From contig NZ_JANUCO010000001.1 of the NCBI RefSeq assembly GCF_024807225.1, forward strand, positions 3,348,001-3,412,000: a DNA stretch of 64,000 nucleotides, given 5' to 3'. Each line of letters starts with the position of its first letter. Position 1 is the stretch's first letter. Source of the DNA: Chryseobacterium ginsenosidimutans (GTDB lineage: Bacteria > Bacteroidota > Bacteroidia > Flavobacteriales > Weeksellaceae). Below the pieces are notes generated by a model. It saw only the letters and a program-made list of their open reading frames with translations. It had not been told where the DNA came from and ran no database searches. Position numbers and translations under genes: made by a program. Positions 16,433 to 25,003 of this stretch are shown here, in pieces.

Positions 16433-16826
16433 ACTCTTTATTTTTAAGACAAAAGTAGTCAAAAACAATTGTGTCATATATTCTATTATGAAAAATTATA
16501 CCATAAATACTGACACCATCACTGTATTAAAATTCACTTTAAATGGATTAATAATAAATTTAGTTAACATTAAAATCTTTACAGTTCAAAAAATAGTGAT
16601 ATAATATTATCTCAAATCATGTTATTATGTATCGCATTTTTTCTTTTTTGTATTATCAACTTTTAAATACAAAACAGGAAAGCATTGAAGGATTGATAAA
16701 ATTTTACAGATAACATAATAAAACCTACTATAAATTTTTAATTTTATATTAATTTAATGTAAACTATTCTTATCTAAATCATAAACAAAACTACCCTAAA
16801 ACCCTGATATACATCATGATTATTTG
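16433..16826. other. AT-rich spacer without clear gene
   Basis: About 390 very AT-rich bases hold the SMR promoter and little else. A 28-codon ORF (16627-16713, MYRIFSFLYYQLLNTKQESI...) is open, but I have no support that it is expressed. Confidence 0.4.
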
Positions 16827-16858
16827 TTTTGGTACATTATTTGAAAGTTGTAATATTG
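16827..16858 (+). promoter_or_regulatory. Promoter of the 27-aa ORF / structured RNA unit
   Basis: TTTTG at 16827-16831 and TAATATTG at 16851-16858 are separated by 19 nt, a good match to the Bacteroidota -33/-7 arrangement (one mismatch in the -7). It predicts a transcript starting near 16862. Confidence 0.6.
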
Positions 16859-16907
16859 CAAATGTAAAATTGATAATAAAAAGTCAAATAATTAAAAATA
16901 AAACAAA

Positions 16908-16991
16908 ATGGTAACTTACATTGGAATCGCAACATGTTTAGTAGTATTCGCTTCTTACTTTATGACAGTAAAAAGAGAACAAAGAAATTAA
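16908..16991 (+). CDS. 27-residue membrane peptide
   Basis: ATG at 16908 encodes MVTYIGIATCLVVFASYFMT followed by VKREQRN and TAA: one hydrophobic helix and a short basic tail, which fits a single-pass peptide with its C-terminus in the cytoplasm. It sits about 46 nt after the predicted start of a transcript that continues into a structured RNA and a terminator. Translation is not proven. Length and charge pattern resemble small inner-membrane regulators or type I toxins, but I do not recognise a family. Confidence 0.55.
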   Translation: MVTYIGIATCLVVFASYFMTVKREQRN

Positions 16992-17045
16992 TTAAACGTT
17001 CTGAGCTGTAAATTGATTGCAGTGGCAGGACACACAGACGAATTA

Positions 17046-17128
17046 TATTGTTTATGTTTTCAATCTGTAAAAAGATTGACTGCTCTTTTACTCACAGCGA
17101 GTAAAAGGGCACAAAAAACATAGCAATA
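17046..17128 (+). ncRNA. Candidate structured RNA with three-way junction
   Basis: Three helices close a junction. P1: TATTG (17046-17050) with CAATA (17124-17128), and ATGTTTT (17054-17060) with AAAACAT (17115-17121). P2: CAATCT (17061-17066) with AGATTG (17073-17078). P3: a 12-bp stem, 17082-17093 with 17099-17110 (one G-U), loop ACAGC. It lies downstream of the 27-aa ORF and upstream of a terminator. No known RNA class is recognised. Confidence 0.6.
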
Positions 17129-17165
17129 AGATTTTACACTAAGGAAGAAATTTAATTTTTATAAT

Positions 17166-17203
17166 AGCCGATCGGGTCGAACATTTATGTTCGGCTTTTT
17201 TTA
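17166..17203 (+). terminator. Terminator of the 27-aa ORF / RNA unit
   Basis: CGAACAT-tt-ATGTTCG with an outer AGCCGA/TCGGCT alternative, followed directly by eight T. It ends the predicted transcript of about 340 nt. Confidence 0.78.
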
Positions 17204-17223
17204 TTTATTCTATTGAAGTTGCC

Positions 17224-17231
17224 TAAGTTTG
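17224..17231 (+). promoter_or_regulatory. -7 promoter box of the MepB-family gene
   Basis: TAAGTTTG is an exact TAnnTTTG match, 21 nt before the ATG at 17253. Confidence 0.5.
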
Positions 17232-17252
17232 TACTCTCAACACGTATTTCCC

Positions 17253-17753
17253 ATGAGTAAAGAAATTGAAATAATACCAAATTCTGTTTTTTCAAAACTA
17301 AACTGCCAACTTACAAACCTTTTAAAAGACCTTGAATGCGATGAGTATTTTGGATATAATTTTCAATTAAATACATTCAGTATAAAATTCAGGAAAGCTA
17401 AGATTACACCTAAAAAAGTGGGACAGTTCGTTACGTTATGGAAAAGGAATCCCGAAACAAGGGAAACAGAACCTTTTACCCAAGAAGATGATTTTGATTT
17501 TTATATAATTATGACAGAATCTGGAAACAACAAAGGGTTTTTCATTTTCAGTAAAGAGGTTTTAATTCAGAATAAAATTTTAACAACACTTTCCAAAGAA
17601 GGGAAACGTGGTTTCAGAGTATATCCAGATTGGGATATTCCGGAAAATAAACAGGCAGAAAAAACGAAAAACTGGCAGGAGAAATCATTCATTAACCTTT
17701 CCGAGGATCATTATCTTGAAAAATGTAAGTCGATTTTGGATTTAAAATTCTAA
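17253..17753 (+). CDS. MepB family protein
   Basis: A 166-residue MepB-like protein. Homologues include MepB of the staphylococcal mepRAB locus, whose role is not settled. Family features: FGYNFQLNTFSIKFRKAKIT, PKKVGQFVTLWKRNP, then ESGNNKGFFIFSKEVLIQNK and GKRGFRVYPDWDIP. Cytoplasmic, no membrane segment. The ATG at 17253 (MSKEIEI) is preferred to a TTG at 17229 that overlaps the promoter box. No mepA-type pump adjoins; the nearest efflux gene is the SMR pump 0.8 kb upstream on the other strand. Confidence 0.88.
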   Translation: MSKEIEIIPNSVFSKLNCQLTNLLKDLECDEYFGYNFQLNTFSIKFRKAKITPKKVGQFVTLWKRNPETRETEPFTQEDDFDFYIIMTESGNNKGFFIFSKEVLIQNKILTTLSKEGKRGFRVYPDWDIPENKQAEKTKNWQEKSFINLSEDHYLEKCKSILDLKF

Positions 17754-17766
17754 ATGATTAAAACTT

Positions 17767-17774
17767 TATCTTTG
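17767..17774 (+). promoter_or_regulatory. -7 promoter box of the AAA ATPase gene
   Basis: TATCTTTG is an exact TAnnTTTG match 18 nt before the ATG at 17793. Confidence 0.45.
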
Positions 17775-17792
17775 TATATAATTTTAATATAA

Positions 17793-18512
17793 ATGAATCT
17801 GTACGACCTTATTATTCAAGATAAAGAAGAAATAACGCTGAATGATGTTTTCCTTGAACCTCAAAATAAGGAGCAATTTGTACAGCTCATCAAAGAAAAT
17901 ACCTATTCCAAAGAATTACAGGAATACGGACTTCCGGTGAACAATAAAGTGCTTCTTCAGGGAAGCTCGGGTTGCGGAAAAACCATGACGGCAAAAGCGA
18001 TTGCGAATGCTTTAGGTAAAAATATCATTATTCTTAATTTAAGCAATATCGTTTCTTCGAGAATCGGGGAAACCTCGCAGAATATCAAAATGATTTTCGA
18101 TAAAGCTTCCCGAGAACGATCGGTACTTTTCCTTGATGAACTTGACCAGATCGGGAAAGCGAGAGGCAGCGACGACAAAGATGTGGGCGAAATGAGACGA
18201 CTGGTGAACACATTAATTCAGCTGATTGATTATTATCCCCAAAACGCCCTTCTACTGTGCGCTACGAATCATCCTGAAATCATTGATACCGCTTTAATCA
18301 GACGTTTTCAATTAAAAGTTAATTACGAAATGCCTTCTAAAGAGTTTCTCGATCGTTTTTATGATAATTTATTGTCAAAATTTCCTGAGGATTTGAGGAC
18401 TATTGAAAGGAAATATGAAGTTTCTTTTGCGGAAGCGAAGGATTATGGTTTTACGGTGGTGAAAGGAAATTTAATTCAAAAACTCGAGGCTCAACACCAA
18501 AGACAGTCATGA
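17793..18512 (+). CDS. AAA+ family ATPase
   Basis: A 239-residue single-module AAA+ ATPase. Walker A is GSSGCGKT (57-64), Walker B VLFLDELD (111-118), sensor 1 is near LLLCATNH, and the arginine-finger region is IRRFQLKVNYEMP. The N-terminal part is short and carries no substrate domain. The C-terminus ends soon after the small helical lid, so the protein is close to a bare remodelling motor, like the FtsH/Vps4 core without protease. Its stop overlaps the following lipoprotein ATG (ATGA). Target unknown. Confidence 0.88.
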   Translation: MNLYDLIIQDKEEITLNDVFLEPQNKEQFVQLIKENTYSKELQEYGLPVNNKVLLQGSSGCGKTMTAKAIANALGKNIIILNLSNIVSSRIGETSQNIKMIFDKASRERSVLFLDELDQIGKARGSDDKDVGEMRRLVNTLIQLIDYYPQNALLLCATNHPEIIDTALIRRFQLKVNYEMPSKEFLDRFYDNLLSKFPEDLRTIERKYEVSFAEAKDYGFTVVKGNLIQKLEAQHQRQS

Positions 18513-18895
18513 AAGAGTTTTTAGGAATAAAAACCATCACTATTTTTTTAATTGCTATCATTTTAATTTCCTGTTCAAAAAAGTATACAGGAGAAGTCAG
18601 TTTTAAATCCTGCAAAGTAAGCTATCCTCTTCATGATGAAGAAAAAGAAAGGAAAATTAATTATGAAGCTGTTTCAAATCAATGGGAATATGAATCTGCG
18701 ATGCAAAAATTAGCACTTTGTCTCTGTGAAAAATACATGCAGAAACCCGATGAAGAAATCAAAGAGAAAATCATAGAAATTTATAAAGAGGATTTTGAAT
18801 ATTATCGCAAAGAAATTTCTTTTAAAAAAGTAAATTTTGACTCTATTTTGGTAAATAGAAAAGAAGTTTTTAATTCTGAAATTCTCGTTGATTAA
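18509..18895 (+). CDS. Small lipoprotein of unknown function
   Basis: A 128-residue lipoprotein; hydrophobic signal to the lipobox LISC (Cys22). The mature part is charged and helical with four cysteines in two groups (FKSCKVSY and ALCLCEKYM) that could form disulphides in the periplasm. No family recognised. Translationally coupled to the AAA ATPase by a 4-nt overlap, although the two act on opposite sides of the inner membrane. Confidence 0.68.
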   Translation: MKEFLGIKTITIFLIAIILISCSKKYTGEVSFKSCKVSYPLHDEEKERKINYEAVSNQWEYESAMQKLALCLCEKYMQKPDEEIKEKIIEIYKEDFEYYRKEISFKKVNFDSILVNRKEVFNSEILVD

Positions 18896-18908
18896 AAGAT
18901 TTTGTTTT

Positions 18909-18916
18909 TATATTTG
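18909..18916 (+). promoter_or_regulatory. -7 promoter box of the ankyrin gene
   Basis: TATATTTG, with TTG at 18888-18890 and an 18-nt spacer, lies 38 nt before the ATG at 18954. Confidence 0.5.
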
Positions 18917-18953
18917 GATGCTTTAAAATTAATTCAAAATAAAACTTAACCTT

Positions 18954-19671
18954 ATGAAAACCAAAAGCCTTTTTATTGCTTTATCATTATTTACATTCTC
19001 TTCATTATTTTCTCAAAAAATCTTCAAAGCTATTGAAAGTCAGGATTTTGAAAAAAATAAACAAATTATTAGAAAAAGGAGAAGACATTAATCAAAAATC
19101 CCAAGAAGACGGGATTACCCCTTTATATTCTGCTGTGGGTACAGGAAATGCAAAAATCGTTGAATTGCTCATCCAGAAAGGTGCTGATGTGAATATGCCT
19201 TTGGAATCAACAGCAACGCCACTTAATCTTGCCGCTCAGGAAGGATACCTAAAAATCGTTGAAGTTCTATTAAAAAACAATGCAAATCCTAATTTTCAGG
19301 ATGTAAATGGATGGTCATCTCTAAGATTTGCTACACGAAACAATAAAATGGAAGTGGTAAAACTTTTGGTAGAGAATAAAGCCAAAGTAGATACAAAAGC
19401 AACTGATCTTGCAACACCTTTTGCAAGCGCAATCGGAAAAGGTTACCTGAATATTGCAGAATATCTTATAAAAAACGGAGCAGATATCAACAATATTGAT
19501 AAAGACAATGAAACTCCCATCATGTATTGCTCACAAGGAGGAAATGTAGAAACCGTAAAATTTTTGCTGCAATATAAACCAGATTTAACGATTAAAAATA
19601 AAGACGGTAAAACAGCGCTGGATATGGCAAAAGAGAAAGGTAATACAGAAATTGTGAAGCTTTTGCAATAA
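18954..19671 (+). pseudogene. Secreted ankyrin-repeat protein, frameshifted in an A7 run
   Basis: ATG at 18954 gives a signal peptide (MKTKSLFIALSLFTFSSLFS, cut near SQ-K) and IFKAIESQDFEK, then runs into a stop. The downstream frame carries about six ankyrin repeats with the usual TPLxxAxxxGxxxIVxxLLxxGAD pattern, from NKLLEKGEDINQKSQEDG to the last DGKTALDMAKEKGNTEIVKL. Deleting one A from the seven-A run at 19051-19057 joins them smoothly. Ankyrin stacks mediate protein contacts; a secreted one would act in the periplasm. The frameshift may be real, phase-variable or a homopolymer read error. Confidence 0.8.
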
Positions 19672-19681
19672 ATATAATCTT

Positions 19682-20461
19682 ATGAAAAATTTTTCTATTA
19701 TACTGTTCATTTTCATGTCAATAGTAGCTTTCGGACAAAATAAGAATGAACGAAAGTTTGATTTAGAAATATTCGATTATTTAAATAAAATAACCGATCA
19801 GGAATATACTTCTGTAGAAGCTTACCTTATTAATTCCAAGCCTTTTTCTAAATGGGATATGAGACCTTTAGAATCAAAGGAAGTAAAGGCATTAGATTCT
19901 ATTTATACTTCAAGTCAAATTCCAAATTTCATATGGGGTGCTTTTTCAGATAAATACAAAATTTCTATAGAGGAAGCCATGGCAAAAGCAAATACTTTTT
20001 TAGGAGAGGGGGCGAAGAATCAAGATAATCTTACTAATCATTTTAAACTTAATATTGAGAAATTTGATAAATTATCTAATCTGATCCTTACATCTACTAA
20101 CAAAATTTTTCTAAATCAAAAAAACCTTCAGAGAATAGATACTATTTTCAAAGAAAATAATCTTTATTGGGGTTATATCATTCCGAAAGGTTCTCCCTAT
20201 CCTATTTCTCCTGAAACTAAAAAAGAACATATAAAATTTTCCAAACAACAGGATCAAATTTTGAATTTGTTGAATGAACTGAATATATATTCTGCCGTTA
20301 AAACAACAAAGGGTATTTTTTATTTAGTCGATGGGTTTACAGATAATTCATATGGTTTTTATTTTAATGAAAAAGGTCACATCGAAGAAGATCATTTACT
20401 TTTTGAAATTATGAAGTCTGAAAAAATTGCAGATAATTATTTCTATTATATTGCTAATTAA
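19682..20461 (+). CDS. Secreted protein of unknown function
   Basis: A 259-residue exported protein. Signal peptide about 1-18 (cut near AFGQ-N), then a mainly helical, Lys/Asn-rich chain with no recognised domain; the C-terminal third (YWGYIIPKGSPYPISPETKK, then GIFYLVDGFTDNSYGFYF) looks like a small beta sheet. It is 10 nt from the ankyrin gene and cotranscribed. MITE copy 2 begins 7 nt after its stop codon. Confidence 0.65.
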   Translation: MKNFSIILFIFMSIVAFGQNKNERKFDLEIFDYLNKITDQEYTSVEAYLINSKPFSKWDMRPLESKEVKALDSIYTSSQIPNFIWGAFSDKYKISIEEAMAKANTFLGEGAKNQDNLTNHFKLNIEKFDKLSNLILTSTNKIFLNQKNLQRIDTIFKENNLYWGYIIPKGSPYPISPETKKEHIKFSKQQDQILNLLNELNIYSAVKTTKGIFYLVDGFTDNSYGFYFNEKGHIEEDHLLFEIMKSEKIADNYFYYIAN

Positions 20462-20467
20462 TTTTTA

Positions 20468-20795
20468 GAGTCTGTTTAAATTTGATTCAAACATTTTAAA
20501 ATTTACTGCTGATTTTTAACGCAAAGATTTATTCAACAGTACTTAGTATAAAGTGAGCAAAGATGAATCAACAAGTTGATTTGATGAAGCGTTGCTTTCA
20601 TGCTTCGCGAAGCAAATTTTATTTGCCTTTGCCTTCTAAAAATAATGCGTAATGTAAATAGAATCTTTGCGTTAAAAACAATAACAGATTCTGTTTGAAA
20701 AGATCTTAAGTCTTTTAATGTAAAAACTTTCATTTACAAAAAAATATATTTTCAAACAGGTTACAAAATTTGTAATATAAAATTTAAACAGGCTC
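20468..20795 (+). mobile_element. MITE-like non-autonomous element, copy 2
   Basis: Same 328-bp element as 2022-2349. Its ends are the best preserved: GAGTCTGTTTAAATTT versus reverse-complemented GAGCCTGTTTAAATTT, 15 of 16 identical. The target duplication is TTA (20465-20467 and 20796-20798). It sits directly behind a gene and carries no ORF of its own. Confidence 0.85.
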
Positions 20796-20929
20796 TTAGA
20801 CAAAAAAAATAACTTTTAAATAGGTTTATAAATACAATCAAATTTCTATCTTCTTTAAAATTTTGAGCGTATACAGAATATTATTTTATATTTAATTGAT
20901 TTAATAAAACAACTCAATTTCATATTGCT

Positions 20930-21349
20930 ATGAACACAGAAGAACAAATCAAAGAATATATCAATAGCCAACCCGAGCCAAAAAGCAGTGAACTACAAAC
21001 TCTGCATCATCTCATCTTGCAAACAATGCCAGAATCCAAATTATGGTTTCTGGATGGTAAAGACAGTGATGGTAAAGTTGTTTCCAACCCCAATATCGGA
21101 TATGGAATTCATATGATGAAATATGCTAATGGAACAACCAAAGAATTTTACAGAATCGGTCTCAGTACAAACACAACCGGAATTTCGGTCTATATCATGG
21201 GTATTGAAGATAAAAAATTCTTATCTGAAACTTATGGAAAAAGATTAGGAAAAGCGAGTGTGAGTGGATATTGTATTAAGTTTAAAACATTGAAAGATAT
21301 TAATATTGAAGTATTGGAAGAGATTATACGATATGTAAGCGAATTGTAA
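20930..21349 (+). CDS. DUF1801 (YdhG-like) domain protein
   Basis: A 139-residue cytoplasmic protein of the DUF1801/YdhG group, an SHS2-like alpha/beta domain. It starts with EEQIKEYINSQPEPKSSELQ, then a PESKLWFLDGKD strand and turn, IGYGIHMMKYANG, and the tail LGKASVSGYCIKFKTLKDIN, which are the conserved segments. Function unproven. It stands alone between MITE copy 2 and the gcvP terminator. Confidence 0.8.
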   Translation: MNTEEQIKEYINSQPEPKSSELQTLHHLILQTMPESKLWFLDGKDSDGKVVSNPNIGYGIHMMKYANGTTKEFYRIGLSTNTTGISVYIMGIEDKKFLSETYGKRLGKASVSGYCIKFKTLKDINIEVLEEIIRYVSEL

Positions 21350-21383
21350 TTTCCATCTAAATATTGAGCATTAAAAACAAAAA

Positions 21384-21409
21384 AATCCCTCTCAAAACTG
21401 AAAGGGATT
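21384..21409. terminator. Terminator between DUF1801 and gcvP
   Basis: AATCCCT and AGGGATT arms with flanking A and T runs lie between two convergent genes. Confidence 0.65.
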
Positions 21410-21430
21410 AATTATATAAGAAACTTTTAA

Positions 21431-24289
21431 TTACATATAAGCTTCAATCGGCTCACAAGTACAAACTAAGTTTCTGTCTCCGTAAGCTTCATCAACTCTT
21501 GAAACAGAAGCAAAGAATTTGTGCTCTCTTACCCACTCTAATGGATATGCTGCTTTTTCTCTGCTGTATGGTTTATCCCAAGAATCAGAGATTACCAATT
21601 GCTCGGTGTGAGGAGCGTTTTTCAATACGTTGTTTGTAGCATCTGCATCTCCGTTGGCAATCTCATCGATCTCATGTTTGATGGCAATTAAAGCCTCTGC
21701 AAAACGGTCGATTTCAGATTTACTTTCAGATTCAGTTGGTTCGATCATCAATGTTCCTGCAACCGGGAAAGAAACTGTTGGAGCATGGAAACCATAATCC
21801 ATCAATCTTTTTGCAACATCAGCAACTTCAATTCCTAAAGATTTAAACTGACGGAAATCTACGATACACTCGTGCGCTACTCTACCTTCAGTATTTGAAT
21901 ATAAAATAGGGAAATGCTCAGCTAAAATTTCTTTTAAATAATTAGCATTTAAGATCGCATGTTCAGTTGCTTTTTTCAATCCTGAAGTTCCTAACATTTT
22001 GATGTAAGCGTAAGAAATATTCAAGATCAAACCAGAACCGTAAGGCGCTGCAGAAATACCTTCGATCGCTTCTTTAGCTCCGATTCTGATGTTTGCATTG
22101 GAAGGCAAGAAAGGAACCAAGTGTTTAGCAACACAGATAGGACCAACTCCAGGACCTCCACCTCCGTGAGGAATCGCGAAAGTTTTGTGAAGATTAAGGT
22201 GACAAACGTCTGCTCCGATGTTTCCCGGACTTGTATATCCAACTTGCGCATTCATGTTCGCACCGTCCATATATACTTGTCCGCCATGTTGATGGATTAA
22301 GTCTGTAATTTCAATAATATTTGCGTCGAAGAATCCGTAAGTTGACGGATACGTAATCATTACACAAGATAGGTTTTCAGAATGCTGCTCTGTTTTAGCT
22401 TTCAAGTCTTCGAAATCAATTTCTCCGCTTTCAAGATTTTTAACAACAACGATTTTCATTCCTGCCATTGCTGCAGAAGCCGGGTTTGTTCCGTGTGCAG
22501 ACTGAGGAATCAATACTACATTTCTGTGACCTTCACCTCTTGAAATATGATATTCTCTGATTACCATTAATCCTGCATATTCTCCCTGAGCTCCAGAATT
22601 TGGCTGAAGAGAAGTACCTGCAAAACCAGTGATTTCAGCTAAATCTTTTTCTAATTCCTTAATCATTTCCTGATATCCTCCTGCTTGGTCAACCGGTACA
22701 AATGGGTGAACAGCTCCCCAGTTGTCCCAAGAAAGTGGTAACATTTGAGTGGCTGCGTTCAGTTTCATTGTACAAGAACCTAGAGAAATCATTGAATGTG
22801 TTAATGATAAATCTTTTCTTTCCAAACGTTTGATGTAACGCATCAATTCCGTTTCCGTGTGGTATTTGTTGAATACGCTTTCTGTAAGAATTTCGTCTTT
22901 TCTTAAATTCTCTTCAGGAATGCTATATCCTTCTTTTATTTCTAATTTGAAAGTCTGCTTATCTTTAAACTGAGCAAAAGAAGCCATTAGAACATTTAAT
23001 TTCTCTAATGTTGTACTTTCGTTGATCGCGATGCTTACAATTCCTTCTGTGAAATAGTTCAGATTAAGTCTGTGATCCAACATCATTCTTGATAATCTTC
23101 CTTTTTCATCTTCGTTCATCGCAATTTTTACCGTATCAAAAATCGGCTCTTCAACCGTTTGATATCCTAAAGCTTTAAGACCGTTTTTCAAAGCGTTTGC
23201 TTTAAAGTGAATCTGATCTGCGATATAATTTAACCCTTTCGGACCGTGATAAACAGCGTACATTCCAGCCATAACCGCCAAAAGAACCTGAGCTGTACAA
23301 ATATTTGAAGTTGCTCTTTCTCTCTTGATGTGCTGCTCTCTCGTCTGTAAAGCCATTCTCAATGCACGTCTTCCGTACATATCCTGAGAAACCCCGATAA
23401 TTCTTCCCGGAATATCTCTCTTATAATCTTCCTTACAAGAGAAAAATGCTGCGTGAGGACCACCGTAACCCAACGGAATACCAAATCTCTGTGAAGTCCC
23501 AACTGCACAATCAGCGCCCATTGAAGCCGGAGATTTTAGTTTAACCAAAGCCATCGGATCACAAGCAACTGCAACCTGAAGGTCTAATTTTTTATATTCT
23601 ACAATATCTTCTGTGTAATCTAAAACGATTCCGTTTTTGCCAGGATATTGCAATAGAACTCCATAGTAAGAACCATCAAACTCATGCGTTTTGTGGTCAC
23701 CTTCTACGATCTCAATTTCAAGTCCTTCCGCTTTCGTTTTCAATACTGAAACGGTTTGAGGCAACACAAGGTCAGAAACAAAAAATTTGTTTGCTCCTGC
23801 TTTTTTCTGATCTTTCGTTCTGTTGTTGAAGAACATGTGCATTGCTTCTGCAGCGGCTGTAGATTCATCCAATAATGAAGCATTTGCCAAAGCAAAACCT
23901 GTAAGATCACACACAACAGTCTGGAAATTCAGAAGAGCTTCCAATCTTCCCTGTGCGATTTCCGCCTGATAAGGAGTATAAGCTGTGTACCAACTCGGGT
24001 TTTCAAAAATATTTCTCTGAATAGCCGATGGCAACAAAGTGTTGTGATATCCAAAACCGATATAGCTTGTATAATCAGTATTTTTCGATGCCAAATCCTT
24101 AGAATGGATAAGCATTTCGTATTCTGAAAGCGGTTCTGAGATTTCAAGATCCTTTTCTAAACGGATAGAAGAAGGGATGGTTTGAGAGATGAGCTCTTCG
24201 ATACTTGAAACGCCTACTTTTTCCAACATCGCCTGTTTATCGGCTTCATTTAGGGAAATGTGACGGCTCACAAACTGTTCTGTATTCAT
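21431..24289 (-). CDS. gcvP: Glycine dehydrogenase (aminomethyl-transferring), P protein of the glycine cleavage system
   Basis: A 952-residue full-length (fused alpha-beta type) PLP-dependent glycine decarboxylase. It releases CO2 from glycine and passes the aminomethyl group to lipoylated GcvH. Both halves are visible: N-terminal YIGFGYHNTLLPSAIQRNIF and DESTAAAEAMHMFFNNR; C-terminal LGSCTMKLNAATQMLPLSW, AHGTNPASAAMAGM and the PLP-lysine loop HLNLHKTFAIPHGGGGPGVG. gcvT and gcvH are not adjacent, as is common in flavobacteria. No glycine riboswitch is seen upstream. Confidence 0.97.
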   Translation of the reverse strand: MNTEQFVSRHISLNEADKQAMLEKVGVSSIEELISQTIPSSIRLEKDLEISEPLSEYEMLIHSKDLASKNTDYTSYIGFGYHNTLLPSAIQRNIFENPSWYTAYTPYQAEIAQGRLEALLNFQTVVCDLTGFALANASLLDESTAAAEAMHMFFNNRTKDQKKAGANKFFVSDLVLPQTVSVLKTKAEGLEIEIVEGDHKTHEFDGSYYGVLLQYPGKNGIVLDYTEDIVEYKKLDLQVAVACDPMALVKLKSPASMGADCAVGTSQRFGIPLGYGGPHAAFFSCKEDYKRDIPGRIIGVSQDMYGRRALRMALQTREQHIKRERATSNICTAQVLLAVMAGMYAVYHGPKGLNYIADQIHFKANALKNGLKALGYQTVEEPIFDTVKIAMNEDEKGRLSRMMLDHRLNLNYFTEGIVSIAINESTTLEKLNVLMASFAQFKDKQTFKLEIKEGYSIPEENLRKDEILTESVFNKYHTETELMRYIKRLERKDLSLTHSMISLGSCTMKLNAATQMLPLSWDNWGAVHPFVPVDQAGGYQEMIKELEKDLAEITGFAGTSLQPNSGAQGEYAGLMVIREYHISRGEGHRNVVLIPQSAHGTNPASAAMAGMKIVVVKNLESGEIDFEDLKAKTEQHSENLSCVMITYPSTYGFFDANIIEITDLIHQHGGQVYMDGANMNAQVGYTSPGNIGADVCHLNLHKTFAIPHGGGGPGVGPICVAKHLVPFLPSNANIRIGAKEAIEGISAAPYGSGLILNISYAYIKMLGTSGLKKATEHAILNANYLKEILAEHFPILYSNTEGRVAHECIVDFRQFKSLGIEVADVAKRLMDYGFHAPTVSFPVAGTLMIEPTESESKSEIDRFAEALIAIKHEIDEIANGDADATNNVLKNAPHTEQLVISDSWDKPYSREKAAYPLEWVREHKFFASVSRVDEAYGDRNLVCTCEPIEAYM

Positions 24290-24511
24290 TTTTTATATTA
24301 GATTTTGTTTGTAAAAAAGATGGGTAAAATTACGATTTTTTCGAAAATTGTACAACTAAATTGAAATCACAAACAAATAACGAAAAGTTTTCTATCTTAT
24401 TCAAAATTAATGGGTTTTTATTATCATTTTAAATATAAAAACAGTTAAATCTAACTTTTTGATTAAATTAAGATCGGTTCCAAATTTTAAAAAATTCATA
24501 AAAATGACTGA

Positions 24512-24839
24512 GAGTCTGTTTAAATTTGATTCAAACATTTTAAAATTTACTGCTGATTTTTTAACGCAAAGTTTTATTCAATATTAATTTAATTAAGTGA
24601 GCAAAGATGAATCAACAAGTTGATTTGATGAAGCGTTGTTTTCACGCTTCGCGAAGCAAATTTTATTTGCCTTTGCCTTCTAAAAATAATGCGTAATGTA
24701 AAAATAATCTTTGCGTTAAAAAGAATAACAGATTCTGTTTGAAAAGATCTTAAGTCTTTCTATGTAAAAACTTTCACTTTCAAAAAAATAGATTTTCAAA
24801 CAGGCTACAAAATTTGTAATATAAAATGTAAACGGGCTC
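24512..24839 (+). mobile_element. MITE-like non-autonomous element, copy 3
   Basis: Third 328-bp copy, flanked by TGA (24509-24511 and 24840-24842). It lies in the divergent region between gcvP and the 51-aa Cys-rich gene. The change from TTA to TGA in the duplication fits a TNA target. Confidence 0.85.
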
Positions 24840-24991
24840 TGAGAAAATTTCTATTATTGAGCTAATACAGTTTTGAGTGAAAATTTTTAATAAAGACCTT
24901 TATATTATAAGAGCAAAATTGCATTCAAACAATTAATAGTCAATCACATAAAATTTATGAAAATTTATTATCTATATTTATTCTAAATTAA

Positions 24992-24999
24992 TATATTTG
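24992..24999 (+). promoter_or_regulatory. -7 promoter box abutting the Cys-rich gene
   Basis: TATATTTG, an exact TAnnTTTG match, ends 4 nt before the ATG at 25004, which predicts transcription starting at or very near the A of the start codon. Confidence 0.5.
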
Positions 25000-25003
25000 C
25001 AAC

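Noticed and set aside
16627..16713. 28-codon ORF MYRIFSFLYYQLLNTKQESI...
   Set aside because: No promoter box at a proper distance and only AT-rich context; not supported as a gene.
18954..19671. Programmed frameshift in the ankyrin gene
   Set aside because: An A7 run can slip, but no downstream structure or conserved stimulator is visible, so a mutation or read error is simpler; kept only as a side possibility.
20468..20795. The 328-bp repeat as a CRISPR, tRNA or ncRNA gene
   Set aside because: There is no repeat-spacer array or cloverleaf; inverted ends and 3-bp duplications identify a transposable element.
24290..24511. Glycine riboswitch before gcvP
   Set aside because: The 220 nt upstream show no tandem aptamer-like conserved stems.
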